Of a stretch of DNA of 64,000 bases, positions 18,747 through 28,304 are shown in pieces. Source of the stretch: Hyphomicrobiaceae bacterium (GTDB lineage Bacteria > Pseudomonadota > Alphaproteobacteria > Rhizobiales > Hyphomicrobiaceae); assembly GCA_025351355.1 (NCBI GenBank), contig JANXWC010000256.1, forward strand, positions 1 to 64,000. The letters run 5' to 3'. The notes beneath the pieces are model-generated. The model was not told the origin of the DNA, made no database searches, and saw only the letters and a list, made by a program, of their open reading frames with translations. Made by a program: the position numbers and the translations under genes. Numbering within the stretch: position 1 is the first letter of the stretch; each line of letters starts with the position of its first letter.

Positions 18747-20015
18747 ATGGCACGGGCACGCATCATAGGCGCATCCAACATCGTGCTGTTGATTGTCTGC
18801 CTGATGTATTTGGTCACCTATATCGACCGCGTCAATATCGCCACCGCCGGCCCGCTCATTCAGAAAGAGCTCGGCCTGACCAACAAGGATTTCGGTTGGG
18901 CCATCTCCGCGTTCGCCTACCCTTACGCATTTTTCCAGATCGCAGGCGGATGGGTCGGCGACAAAATGGGCGCTCGCTGGACACTGGTTCTCTGCGGCAC
19001 TATCTGGTCGGCGGCAACGATATTGATCGGCTTTATTGAGGGACTTACGTCACTGTTTGCCGCCCGCGTGCTGCTCGGCATTGGTGAGGGCGCGGCATTT
19101 CCCACAGCGACGCGGGCGCTCTCCGCCTGGATGCCGGCCAGCAAGCGCGGCTGGGCCCAAGGCATCACCCATTCGTTCGCGCGCTTTGGCAATGCGATAA
19201 CGCCGCCGCTGTTCGCCGGCTTGATCGCGCTGTATTCCTGGCGTCTGGCGTTTGTCATCGTCGGCGCACTCAGCTTCCTTTGGGTGGCACTTTGGTGGTG
19301 GTACTTCCGCGATGATCCGAAATCGCACACCGGCATGACCGCCGCCGAACTGGCTGTCTTGCCAGTAGTCAAGCCGCGATTGCAGGGTGTGAAAACGCCG
19401 TGGGCAGCCCTGCTCAAACGCATGCTGCCGGTGACCCTCACGGATTTCTGCTATGGCTGGACATTGTGGGTCTACATCAGCTGGATGCCGTCATTCTTCG
19501 TCCACGACTACAAACTGGATTTGAAGAATGCAGCATTTTTCTCTGCCGCCGTGCTGTTTGCCGGCGTCGTTGGCGACACCGTCGGCGGCCTGTTGTCCGA
19601 CCAGATCCTGAAGCGCACCGGCAATGTCGCCACCGCCCGCGTCAGCGTTATCGTGCTGGGCTTTCTCGGCGCCTTCGCTTTCACCCTGCCAATCCTCTTC
19701 GTTCACGATCTCGTCACGGTGGCGATTTGCCTGAGCGGCGCATTCTTCTTCGCCGAGCTCATCGTCGCGCCGATCTGGGCCGTGCCGATGGACATCGCCC
19801 CCGACTACGCCGGCACCGCTTCCGGCTTCATGAATTTTGGCTTCGGCATCGCCGGCATGATCTCGCCCGTCGTCTTCGGTTGGATCATCGACACGACAGG
19901 CCGCTGGGATTATCCGTTCATTGCCTCCATGGGCTTGTTGCTGCTCGGCGCCGTGTTGGCCTTCACCATGCATCCCGGCCGTCGCTTCGAAGGTGCGGTC
20001 CCCGCTGCGGCTTGA
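18747..20015 (+). CDS. sauU: MFS transporter, probable sulfoacetate importer
   Basis: A 422-residue 12-segment major facilitator of the anion:cation symporter type. The first-helix pattern MYLVTYIDRVNIATAG, the loop motif GGWVGDKMGARW and ARVLLGIGEGAAFPTATRALSAWMP are typical of carriers of organic anions. It is followed by genes matching sauS and sauT, as in the sauRSTU cluster of Cupriavidus necator, where SauU is the proposed sulfoacetate carrier. The substrate assignment rests on this context and not on transporter residues. The gap to sauS is 88 bases. Confidence 0.72.
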   Translation: MARARIIGASNIVLLIVCLMYLVTYIDRVNIATAGPLIQKELGLTNKDFGWAISAFAYPYAFFQIAGGWVGDKMGARWTLVLCGTIWSAATILIGFIEGLTSLFAARVLLGIGEGAAFPTATRALSAWMPASKRGWAQGITHSFARFGNAITPPLFAGLIALYSWRLAFVIVGALSFLWVALWWWYFRDDPKSHTGMTAAELAVLPVVKPRLQGVKTPWAALLKRMLPVTLTDFCYGWTLWVYISWMPSFFVHDYKLDLKNAAFFSAAVLFAGVVGDTVGGLLSDQILKRTGNVATARVSVIVLGFLGAFAFTLPILFVHDLVTVAICLSGAFFFAELIVAPIWAVPMDIAPDYAGTASGFMNFGFGIAGMISPVVFGWIIDTTGRWDYPFIASMGLLLLGAVLAFTMHPGRRFEGAVPAAA

Positions 20016-20103
20016 CCACCAGAGGGCATTGTCGCAATACGCTGCGGCGCGGGCGAGTTGTGTCGACGCATGCTCAACAATCTGTGTTTCGAAGTGAAAT
20101 CCA

Positions 20104-21531
20104 ATGGTCAATTCAAAACTAATATTGCCCGCCGACCCAGCCGAACAGATAGTCGCGGGCTTGATCGCTCGTGCCAGATCAGCTCAGCATAAAATCGACA
20201 CCTACGATCAGGCGCAGACCGATGAACTGGTCGCTGCCGCCGGCTGGGCCATTATGGAGCCCGGGCGCAATCGACGGCTGGCGGAACTGGCCGTCGCCGA
20301 TACTGGCCTCGGCAATGTTGACGATAAGATCACCAAGAATCATCGCAAAACCCTTGGCTTGTTGCGCGACCTCAAAGGTGCCGACAGCGTCGGCATCATA
20401 TCCGCGAATACCGCGACCGGAATAACCGAAATCGCGCGCCCCGCTGGCGTTGTCGCCGCCATCACGCCGTCGACCAATCCCGGCGCCACGCCGGCTAACA
20501 AGATCATCAACGCTCTCAAAGGCCGCAACGCCATCATCGTCGCGCCGTCGCCGAAGGGCTACAGCACCTGCGCGCTGCTGTTGAAGTATATTCACGCCGA
20601 ATTCGACAAGATCGGCGCCCCCCACGACCTCGTGCAAATGTTACCCGCACCCGTTACCAAGGACACCACGCATGCCCTGATGCGTCAGGCCGATCTCATC
20701 GTCGCAACCGGCTCGCAAGCCAACATCCGCGCCGCCTATTCCAGCGGCACCCCGGCCTTCGGTGTCGGTGCCGGCAACGTCGCCAGCATCATCGACGCAT
20801 CAGCCAACCTCGATGATGCCGCAGACAAGATCGCCCGCTCCAAAACCTTCGACAACGCCACCAGTTGCTCCTCCGAGAACAGCGTCATCATCGACGCCGC
20901 AGTCTACGACGCCACGCTCGCCGCGTTGAGCCGCGCCGGCGGCGTGATGCTCGATGCCGCGGAAAAGGTAAAATTGCAGGCCGCGCTTTGGCCCGGTGGT
21001 AAGTTGTCGGCAACCCTCATTGCGCAATCCACCGCCACGATAGCCAAAGCCAGCGATCTCACCCGCCCAGCCGTCGCCGCCGCAAAATTCCTCATGGTCG
21101 CTGAAGATGGGGTTGGCCGCGCTCATCCGTTCTCCGGCGAAAAATTGTCGCCGGTGCTCGCCGTTTACCGCGCCAAGGACTTCGCCGACGCGGCCGCCAT
21201 CGTGGCGCAAATCTACGATTTCCAGGGCGCCGGCCATTCCGTCAGCCTGCACTCCAACAAACCCGAGCAGGCCGAATATCTTGGTCTCCATCTCAAGGTC
21301 TGCCGTGTCATCGTCAATCAGGCGCATGCCATCGCCACCGGCGGCAGCTTTGACAACGGTTTGCCGTTCTCGCTCTCGATGGGCTGCGGCACCTGGGGCG
21401 GCAACAGCTTTTCCGATAATATGAACTATCGTAACTACCTCAACATCACCCGCATCGCACGGCCGATCCCCGAGCATGTGCCATCCGTCGAGGATGTGCT
21501 GGGCGCCTACCTCAAGCGTTACGGCAAGTGA
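20104..21531 (+). CDS. sauS: Acylating aldehyde dehydrogenase, probable sulfoacetaldehyde dehydrogenase
   Basis: A 475-residue CoA-acylating aldehyde dehydrogenase. The catalytic cysteine lies in NATSCSSENSV, the arrangement of EutE/AdhE-like acylating enzymes and not of hydrolytic dehydrogenases; GVVAAITPSTNPGATPANK and the C-terminal MGCGTWGGNSFSDNMNYRNYLN also match. In the sau pathway the enzyme reduces sulfoacetyl-CoA to sulfoacetaldehyde. The GTG start of the following CoA ligase overlaps the stop, so the two are translationally coupled. Other acylating dehydrogenases would share these motifs; the sau assignment depends on the three-gene order. Confidence 0.75.
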   Translation: MVNSKLILPADPAEQIVAGLIARARSAQHKIDTYDQAQTDELVAAAGWAIMEPGRNRRLAELAVADTGLGNVDDKITKNHRKTLGLLRDLKGADSVGIISANTATGITEIARPAGVVAAITPSTNPGATPANKIINALKGRNAIIVAPSPKGYSTCALLLKYIHAEFDKIGAPHDLVQMLPAPVTKDTTHALMRQADLIVATGSQANIRAAYSSGTPAFGVGAGNVASIIDASANLDDAADKIARSKTFDNATSCSSENSVIIDAAVYDATLAALSRAGGVMLDAAEKVKLQAALWPGGKLSATLIAQSTATIAKASDLTRPAVAAAKFLMVAEDGVGRAHPFSGEKLSPVLAVYRAKDFADAAAIVAQIYDFQGAGHSVSLHSNKPEQAEYLGLHLKVCRVIVNQAHAIATGGSFDNGLPFSLSMGCGTWGGNSFSDNMNYRNYLNITRIARPIPEHVPSVEDVLGAYLKRYGK

Positions 21532-23051
21532 CGGAAGTGTCAGCCACTCTGCAGTCTGTGCTTGCCGGCCATGCGATGCGCCAGCCCGCTGCACCGCTCG
21601 CGCTGGCGCCGGAAACCGGCGACGTGCTGACCTATCGCGCTCTCGCCGATCAAACCGACCGGCTGGCTGCCTTTCTGCACTACCGCGGCATCGAGCGGGG
21701 TGCGACGATTGCCCTGCATCTCCACAACGGCACGCAAACGGCAGCTCTGTTCCTCGGGCTCATGTGCGCGGGCTACGTCGTGGCACCCCTCAACCTGCTG
21801 TCGCAGCGCGGTCAGTTGGCGGCCGTCATCGCCCATAGCGGTGCCCGCCTGGTCTTCTCCTGCGCGGCGCATCGCGCACAATTGGCCGAAGCCATCAGCG
21901 AACTGAACGATCCCCCCGATACCCACGAAATCGATATCGATGCGCTCCGGTTGTTTGAGGAATTTGAGCCGTCGCGGCATGCCCCAGTGCATCGTGTCAC
22001 GACGGGCGATACTGCACTTCTCATGTATACGTCAGGCACCACCGGCATGCCGAAGGGCGTGCTACTGAGCCACGCCAACCTGCTCTCAGCTGCCCGCGCT
22101 GTTGCAAGCTGGCACAGCCTCACTGCCAACGATCGCGTGCTGAGTTCGCTGCCGCTCTATCATATCAACGGCCAGGTCATCGCCACGCTGGCGCCATTCC
22201 TCTCCGGCGGAAGCATCGTCGCGCCGCACCGATTTTCCGCCACCCAGTGGTGGGATCTCGTCGAACAATTTCGCTGCACGTGGATCAACATGGTGCCAAC
22301 GATCATCGCCTATCTGCTCAATACGCCCGAGACGCCCGAGACGCGAAAATTCCCCGGACTGCGCTTCGGCCGTTCGGCGTCCGCACCGTTGCCGCCCGAG
22401 CAGCACAAGGCATTCGAGGCCCGCTTCGGCGTGCCGGTGATCGAGGCCATGGGCATGACCGAGTGCGCCTCCACTGTGTTCTGCAATCCGCACGATGACC
22501 GCCGCCGCTATGGCAGCCCAGGTTTGCCGTGCGGCGTCGAAGCTGGCGTCATCGATGAAGCAGGGCGCCACCTGCGGGCCCACGAAACCGGTGAGCTCGT
22601 CCTGCGCGGGCCCAACGTCATGACCGGCTATTTCAAAGCGCCCGACTTGACTGCCAAAGCCATCGACGCCGACGGCTGGTTACGCACGGGTGATTTGGGC
22701 TTCCGCGATGCGGACGGCTTCTACTTCGTCACCGGTCGCCTCAAGGAACTGATCATCAAGGGTGGCGAAAACATCGCCCCGCGCGAGATCGACGAAGCGC
22801 TGCTCCGCCATCCCGCCGTCCTCGAGGCCGCCGCCTTCGCCATCGCCGATGCAAACTATGGTCAGGAAATCGCCGCCGCTGTCATTCTGAAGCCAAACGC
22901 TGTCTTCGACCCAACGGATATGACCGACTTCTGCGTGCGCGAGCTCGGCAAGTACAAGACGCCCAGCCGCTGGCATGTCGTCACCGACTTGCCGAAGGGG
23001 CCGTCCGGCAAGGTTCAACGCCTCAAGCTACCCGATATTCTCGGCGCCTGA
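21528..23051 (+). CDS. sauT: AMP-forming acyl-CoA ligase, probable sulfoacetate-CoA ligase
   Basis: A 507-residue adenylate-forming ligase. The P-loop-like motif MYTSGTTGMPKG, the MGMTECAS region, the hinge aspartate in GWLRTGDLG and the C-terminal lysine in GPSGKVQR are all present. In the sau pathway it activates sulfoacetate to sulfoacetyl-CoA for the preceding dehydrogenase. The start is GTG 21528, overlapping the sauS stop as GTGA. Ligases of this family vary widely in substrate, so the assignment is contextual. No sulfoacetaldehyde acetyltransferase (xsc) gene, needed for the next step, is in the window. Confidence 0.75.
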   Translation: MTEVSATLQSVLAGHAMRQPAAPLALAPETGDVLTYRALADQTDRLAAFLHYRGIERGATIALHLHNGTQTAALFLGLMCAGYVVAPLNLLSQRGQLAAVIAHSGARLVFSCAAHRAQLAEAISELNDPPDTHEIDIDALRLFEEFEPSRHAPVHRVTTGDTALLMYTSGTTGMPKGVLLSHANLLSAARAVASWHSLTANDRVLSSLPLYHINGQVIATLAPFLSGGSIVAPHRFSATQWWDLVEQFRCTWINMVPTIIAYLLNTPETPETRKFPGLRFGRSASAPLPPEQHKAFEARFGVPVIEAMGMTECASTVFCNPHDDRRRYGSPGLPCGVEAGVIDEAGRHLRAHETGELVLRGPNVMTGYFKAPDLTAKAIDADGWLRTGDLGFRDADGFYFVTGRLKELIIKGGENIAPREIDEALLRHPAVLEAAAFAIADANYGQEIAAAVILKPNAVFDPTDMTDFCVRELGKYKTPSRWHVVTDLPKGPSGKVQRLKLPDILGA

Positions 23052-23074
23052 CGTCGCGCCGATCTCAGATGCGA

Positions 23075-24886
23075 TCATCGCAGCACTGGAACCATCGCGA
23101 TTTTCGGCGCCGTTTGAACCGCCACGACAGCCGCCGGCGTCAACCCAGGATTGGCCTTTGCTACAAGCGTTTTCCTGGCCGCAGGTGCCGGCTTCCGCGC
23201 AGTCGTCGTCGGCTTCGACGGACCCTGTTGTGAGGCATGTTTTGCGCGTCCATCGCCGTGCAATGCCACTGCGGCGATAGCGGCGCCACCGGCGGCCGCA
23301 GCAATTGGCCTGAGGGCGGCAACCGGGGGAACCGTCGCCACCAGCGATGCGCCCTCACTTTGGCCAGGCATGTTCGCAGCCGCCGTGGCTTCCGTAGTGC
23401 TCTCGTAGGTGAAGGCGACATCACCGACTACGTCGATGAGCAACCAGGCACCGTCAACGGCCAATTCGAACGATACCGGAATAGCCTCAGTAAACTGACC
23501 GGTGAGAGTGAGGTCGTCGCCAATCCGCCGATTGGCCAAGTGCGCCAAGCGCCGCGGCGCTTCACTGAGCGGCCGTGAGACATCAAGCCGTGCTGACTTT
23601 GCGAACATGCTGGCGAACGGTTCGACGCCTAGTCGCGGCATGTCGCTGACCGGTCCGACGCCACGGCCGTTGGCGTCGCGCGTTGCCACGATCGGGAACG
23701 TCACGTCCGTCAGTGTCACGGTGCCGCCGGCCACGTCGATGACGGGGCGCCCGACGAGATTGAGCTTGCCGGCGTATGTTTTGCCCTTGTTCGAAGTCGC
23801 CTCGACATCGAGTTCCAAACCGATCTGGCGCAGCGCCGGATAGACGCGCGTGCCGCGTACTTTCACTTTGACTGGGTCCGTGAAGCGGTCGACTCGGCTC
23901 TCCAGCACTTGCTCCGTCACGAACGTCGTCTCGACGGCTTGTCGAATGGCCTCCAAATCGATCGGCAACGCCAACCGAACCGTGGCGCGTACCGGCGGCG
24001 CATCCAGTGAACGGATGGGCTGCCTCTTTGTGGCGCCCGCCATTGTCCGTTTGCCTTCGACCACGGCAACTCGTGCGGCGATCGAGATCTGGTAGCTCAA
24101 TCTGCCGCCGACTTCGGCGAATTGCCCGGTCGTGTAGTAATCGGGCGCGCTCTTAAGCCACAATCCCGCGCCTTCGCCGAGTTCTACCGGCGCCGACAAA
24201 ACCGACCACACGCGATTGACGGCAGCCTTGATCGGCAACGCTGCCAGGCTACGTCGCAAATCCGCTTCGGCCGATTTCATGGCCGGCTTAACGCGTGGTT
24301 CGATCAGCCGACCGATATTGGCGGCGCCTTTGAGTAAAGCGATCCCTGCAGCTCTGTTGGCAGTGTCATCATGCACAGTCACGTCGAGCACGTTATTGGG
24401 ACCGAATGCGACTGCAAAAGAAACGCCGGTCGTCGTTTCGCCGCTCTTGCTTTCGGTCAGCGTGCTGGCCCAGCCGATGCCAGTTGCCGACAACTCATAT
24501 TTGACCGGCACGACCAACCGCAGGCCATTCGGCTCGACTTTAAGCTCGACCGGTCCGTTGCGCGTCACCGTACCTTCGAGCTTGGCCGCATTGCACTCAT
24601 AGCCACGCACACCGCCCCGCTGCGCGCAAGCCGCATCCGGCAGCCAGTCCCGCACGGTCGCCAACAGTTCCGGTAAGGTCGCGTCGACCTGTTTGGCCAG
24701 CGGCGCGAGATCCACCGGCAGCGCCACGTTCACCGTCGACAACCCCGGCCTGAGGTCGAAGGTGGCGGCAGGTGGCGGCGCGGGTTTAGTAAATTCAAGC
24801 GCGGACTTTCCTGTACTGCCGCCGCTCGCTAGATACAACGCAGCACCCCCGCCGAGCAGCGCCGCGGCGATTGATAGTTTCTTCAC
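23075..24886 (-). CDS. DUF4403-like exported or membrane-anchored protein
   Basis: A 603-residue protein starting with a short hydrophobic segment (LSIAAALLGGGAALYLA), so it is exported or anchored by its N-terminus. The body has two long beta-rich repeats with alternating hydrophobic residues, such as VNVALPVDLAPLAKQVD near residue 52 and VRLALPIDLEAIRQAVE near 305, the pattern of the DUF4403 family of envelope proteins of unknown role. A Pro/Ala/Lys-rich tail of about 80 residues follows. Convergent with sauT with a 23-base gap. Family assignment is from general resemblance only. Confidence 0.65.
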   Translation of the reverse strand: MKKLSIAAALLGGGAALYLASGGSTGKSALEFTKPAPPPAATFDLRPGLSTVNVALPVDLAPLAKQVDATLPELLATVRDWLPDAACAQRGGVRGYECNAAKLEGTVTRNGPVELKVEPNGLRLVVPVKYELSATGIGWASTLTESKSGETTTGVSFAVAFGPNNVLDVTVHDDTANRAAGIALLKGAANIGRLIEPRVKPAMKSAEADLRRSLAALPIKAAVNRVWSVLSAPVELGEGAGLWLKSAPDYYTTGQFAEVGGRLSYQISIAARVAVVEGKRTMAGATKRQPIRSLDAPPVRATVRLALPIDLEAIRQAVETTFVTEQVLESRVDRFTDPVKVKVRGTRVYPALRQIGLELDVEATSNKGKTYAGKLNLVGRPVIDVAGGTVTLTDVTFPIVATRDANGRGVGPVSDMPRLGVEPFASMFAKSARLDVSRPLSEAPRRLAHLANRRIGDDLTLTGQFTEAIPVSFELAVDGAWLLIDVVGDVAFTYESTTEATAAANMPGQSEGASLVATVPPVAALRPIAAAAGGAAIAAVALHGDGRAKHASQQGPSKPTTTARKPAPAARKTLVAKANPGLTPAAVVAVQTAPKIAMVPVLR

Positions 24887-25039
24887 GACTTCGCTCCTGC
24901 AGATGGGCAGCGCCTCTCCCGGCGCAGCGTCCGCCCGACACTACCTCGAAGAAGGCAAATAAACCCTTCACCAGCAGCAAAGTCCGTGCCAGGAGTATCG
25001 GCATATCAATGCGGTAACGGAAAATCGGAAACAACTCGT

Positions 25040-25792
25040 TTACTTTTTCAACCGCTTTTCCTGCATGATCTCAAGTTGCATGCGTTGGATCTCCGCGAGC
25101 CGCTGCCACTGCTTGGAAATTAAATGGTCCAGCTTTTCATGCAGATGCCGGATTTCCAGCTCGGCCTTGAGGTTCACCCGGTAGTCGTTAAGCGCCCGCA
25201 GCCTGTCTTTGGCCTCTTGCCGCTTCTGGCTCATCATGATGATTGGCGCCTGGATGGCCGCCAGGCACGACAAGATCAAATTGAGCAGAATGAAAGGGTA
25301 GGCATCGAAAGCCCGCTTCTCGCCCACCGCCAGATTGATGATGATCCACACGAACAGCACGACGCCGAACGCGATCAGAAAGGCCCAGCTGCCACCGAAC
25401 GACGCGAGATGATCCGACACGCGCTGCCCGAATGTCCGCTCTTCCTCGAAATCGTCTTCTACATTTTCGGCAATGGTGTCGTGGTTGGCGATGCTGTTCG
25501 CCACCTGTCGCTCCAGCTCGGTGAATTCACCGTGCTCGCTCTCCAGCAGATCTTCGACATACTGCATGCGATATTTGGCGAGCTGCGCCTGAGATATAAG
25601 CGAGTCACCGCCAAGTCCCGGGTGATCTTTGCGGATGTGATCGGCGAGACTGGGCCGCACCGCGTCAAGCGGAGTGAGGTCACGTTTGCGATTTGGCAAA
25701 CCCGTTATCGCGCACACGTTGCGCGGGTTCTCGGTATCCGGCAGGCCGGTCTCAAGCTCGCCGACGGCGCTTTCAATTACATTTTCGGTCAT
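25040..25792 (-). CDS. DUF1003 inner-membrane protein
   Basis: A 250-residue membrane protein of the DUF1003 family, function unknown. The conserved core is FGQRVSDHLASFGGSWAFLIAF followed by WIIIN and DAYPFILLNLILSCLAAIQAPIIMMSQKRQ, giving two membrane segments near residues 150-170 and 180-205. An N-terminal Cys-containing NVCAITGLPNRK segment precedes a polar region, and the C-terminus is a charged coiled coil (about 205-250). The ATG at 25792 gives the family N-terminus; the frame is open to 25849. Confidence 0.82.
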   Translation of the reverse strand: MTENVIESAVGELETGLPDTENPRNVCAITGLPNRKRDLTPLDAVRPSLADHIRKDHPGLGGDSLISQAQLAKYRMQYVEDLLESEHGEFTELERQVANSIANHDTIAENVEDDFEEERTFGQRVSDHLASFGGSWAFLIAFGVVLFVWIIINLAVGEKRAFDAYPFILLNLILSCLAAIQAPIIMMSQKRQEAKDRLRALNDYRVNLKAELEIRHLHEKLDHLISKQWQRLAEIQRMQLEIMQEKRLKK

Positions 25793-26091
25793 GGCGAAGA
25801 TCCCGGGCAAATGCTGTTGCCCCTGTGGACGATTAGCGTTGTAAATCAACTGAAAACGAAGCGGCGGCGCTTCGATGACAGTCGTTCAGTGTTTAGCTGT
25901 ACCGGTGCCTTTGCGCAAACGTCTGTGACACGGTAGTGACGATTTTTCGCCACTGTGCATGAGACTGCCATTTTTCGGCGCCATTGGGAGCGGTGCCGTT
26001 GACCGCGCCTGCAACGGCGTTATGTGTGCTAAGTGTATCGGCTGTTCGTCGCGAATGGCCCAACAGATCCCATCAAAGCGGGGAAGCTCGA
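25793..26091. other. Divergent intergenic region
   Basis: A 299-base region between the divergent DUF1003 and SNase-like genes. Short open frames here carry no recognisable protein. It must contain promoters for both sides, but no strong sigma-70 match, terminator or repeat was identified. Confidence 0.4.
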
Positions 26092-27282
26092 ATGTTTTTC
26101 CGGCGCAAGAATGTCGATGGCTTCGATTGGCACAAGTACGTTCGCACCACGATCAAGCTGCGTCGCGACCAGCGCCGCGCCCGCCTGGAAGATATTGGAC
26201 GAGTGGCGGCAGGACAGGTAAAGGCGGCAGGCGATGCCGCCGTCCACGGTGTCGCCAGTGCCGCCGGCAGCAGCTGGCGCGCCACCGCCTACACGTGGCG
26301 CCAGACCGTCGCGCGCCCGGCCGTCGCGGTCCCGCTAGGCCTATGCGGCAGTGCGGCGCTATTTTCTGGCGTCTATCGCTGGTTTGCCGTCGCCCGCGAT
26401 GCGGAAGCCTTGCTGCCGCTCGGTCTCGGACTTTGCTTGCTAGCCCTGCTTGCTCCGCTGCTGATGTCCGTCGCGCCGCAGGGACGATTTCGATTCCCCG
26501 TCAGTCTTGGCGGGCGCGTGCCGGCAACGGTGCTGCCTGTTGCGGCAACCGTGGCACTGGCTCTGGCATTGGGCTGGTTTGCCTGGGGCGGGGCCATCAA
26601 TGGGCTTGGCGGCGTCGGCACCAGTCAACGCGCGAATTCGACCACAGAAGGAGCGGCAAACATTCTGGAAGGCCGACCAACGGTTCTCTCCGGCGAAATG
26701 ATAAGGCTTCAGGGTCGGCTCTTGCATCTATCAGGTATCGAGGCGCCGGATCGCCAGCAGACATGCGTCCGCTCCACCAAACAACCTTGGCGCTGCGGTG
26801 AAATGGCGGTTGCGGCGCTGGAGCGCTTGTCGCGCACCAAGTCGTTCCGCTGCATCACGCAAGGTGGCCCGGATGTGCTCGGCCGCACCGAAGCGAGCTG
26901 TACCGTCGATGGTCGCGATGTCGCTGGCGAACTGGTCAAGGACGGCCATGTCTTTTCAACCGCCAGCTACTTCGGCGGCTACGCGGCGCTTGAAACAGAA
27001 GCGCGGCGCGCGGGCAATGGACTATGGTCTGGCGACGCGGAGCGCCCCGCAGATTATCGGGCCAAAATCTGGACCACGGCCAAAAGCAAATCGCCTGACG
27101 GCTGCCCGATCAAAGGCCGCGTCAGCGGCAAATCCAAGACCTACTTGATGCCATGGAACTCCGGTTATCCGGAAGCTAGTATGCGCACCAGTCGCGGCGA
27201 TCGCTGGTTCTGTGACGAAGCCGAAGCCCAGAATGCCGGCTTCAGATTAGCGGATCTCGCGCGACGCAACCCCGCGAAGTAA
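26092..27282 (+). CDS. Membrane protein with SNase-like domain
   Basis: A 396-residue protein. A charged N-terminal region of about 75 residues precedes three hydrophobic segments (about 85-104, 112-128 and 142-164); from about residue 185 a thermonuclease-like (SNase) domain follows, with LSGIEAPDRQQTC, GEMAVAALERL, GRTEASCTVDGRDVAGELVKDG and EARRAGNGLW. Several cysteines are present, so disulfides are possible if the domain faces the periplasm. The C-terminal 70 residues (GCPIKGR, GDRWFCDEAEAQNAGF) match the segment often found after such domains. SNase catalytic arginines are not all apparent, so nuclease activity is doubtful. The ATG at 26092 is preferred. Confidence 0.7.
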   Translation: MFFRRKNVDGFDWHKYVRTTIKLRRDQRRARLEDIGRVAAGQVKAAGDAAVHGVASAAGSSWRATAYTWRQTVARPAVAVPLGLCGSAALFSGVYRWFAVARDAEALLPLGLGLCLLALLAPLLMSVAPQGRFRFPVSLGGRVPATVLPVAATVALALALGWFAWGGAINGLGGVGTSQRANSTTEGAANILEGRPTVLSGEMIRLQGRLLHLSGIEAPDRQQTCVRSTKQPWRCGEMAVAALERLSRTKSFRCITQGGPDVLGRTEASCTVDGRDVAGELVKDGHVFSTASYFGGYAALETEARRAGNGLWSGDAERPADYRAKIWTTAKSKSPDGCPIKGRVSGKSKTYLMPWNSGYPEASMRTSRGDRWFCDEAEAQNAGFRLADLARRNPAK

Positions 27283-27437
27283 TCCCCAACTCACAAATCT
27301 GTGATCACTCATCTGTAAAGCGGTGCGATGATTTGTCACGCTATTTGCATAGTGACCAACGCACCAAGCAAAGGGTCGGGATCTCCAACCCGCTTGTGAT
27401 GCAGCCGGATGCGCCCGGCTTTGCACGGGGAGATGTC

Positions 27438-28304
27438 ATGGGACACTGGATCATTGATGATTTCGGCGAATTATTTAAGTCGGGGTCGGCGGCGCTGACC
27501 CGAACTCTCGGTTACACGACTGGCGGCGCACACATCGAAAATTATGCCATCGAAAATATTGGCCATGTCGGCATCGCGGTCCACACTGGAACGGTTCACA
27601 TTCGCTGCCGTCCGGACATCATGGCGGACCGTGCCATATCAACGCTCCTCTATTGGCTATTCGACCGTGAACATTCACAGATCGTAGTTTCTTGGCTCGA
27701 TAGTGTCTGGCATATCGAGCGTCCCGTGCCGTGTCGTGTGGCGATCTCGTTCCTGTGTCATTTGATGGACAAGCGCACTCTTAAGATAACGCCGCGCTGC
27801 GCCAGGCTCCTATCGCGTCCTTCACGCTCGGCTGAAGGTCGCTGGCGCGACACTGTCGATGTCGTTCAGCCCGCGCTCGGTGAAAGCTGTTCCGATGACC
27901 AAAGACATATTGCGCTCGATCGGACCTATAACGGTCGCTGGACGATTGTCGATGTGGAGATGAATTCGCGGCAAATGACGGCTGTCGATATCGGCGATGG
28001 CTACCCGCCGCTCGATCCGATCCTGTTGCGCCAATGTCGAACCTTTAATTTCGCCGATGTCAGCGATACCGAATACCGCGATTGGGTGCAGAATCTGTTT
28101 GTCGATGTCGCCCGTAACAATCAGCCGAAGTTCGAGGACGTCGATGCCGTTATTTGCTGGCCGCGCATCGGCGATATGCGAACGCGCTACTGGCGCGCTT
28201 CTGTACCACTCACCTATGACGGCGATAATTGTCGACTGTTATCGGTTTCGGGATGCGACAGCAGCATCGAACTTCGGCCAGATCTCGTCCAAGTAAATAG
28301 CTAA
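27438..28304 (+). CDS. PAS-like protein of unknown function
   Basis: A 288-residue protein with no recognised name. The start ATG 27438 is chosen because GGGGAGA lies 4-5 bases upstream; the frame is open from a TTG at 27333. The C-terminal half (TFNFADVSDTEYRDW, then NQPKFEDVDAVICWPRIGDM and RASVPLTYDGDNCRLLSVS) has the layout of PAS_5-like domains of alphaproteobacteria, so a sensory or ligand-binding role is possible. The N-terminal half is unrecognised. The 3' end overlaps the convergent gene at 28239 by 66 bases, unusual for this window. Confidence 0.5.
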   Translation: MGHWIIDDFGELFKSGSAALTRTLGYTTGGAHIENYAIENIGHVGIAVHTGTVHIRCRPDIMADRAISTLLYWLFDREHSQIVVSWLDSVWHIERPVPCRVAISFLCHLMDKRTLKITPRCARLLSRPSRSAEGRWRDTVDVVQPALGESCSDDQRHIALDRTYNGRWTIVDVEMNSRQMTAVDIGDGYPPLDPILLRQCRTFNFADVSDTEYRDWVQNLFVDVARNNQPKFEDVDAVICWPRIGDMRTRYWRASVPLTYDGDNCRLLSVSGCDSSIELRPDLVQVNS

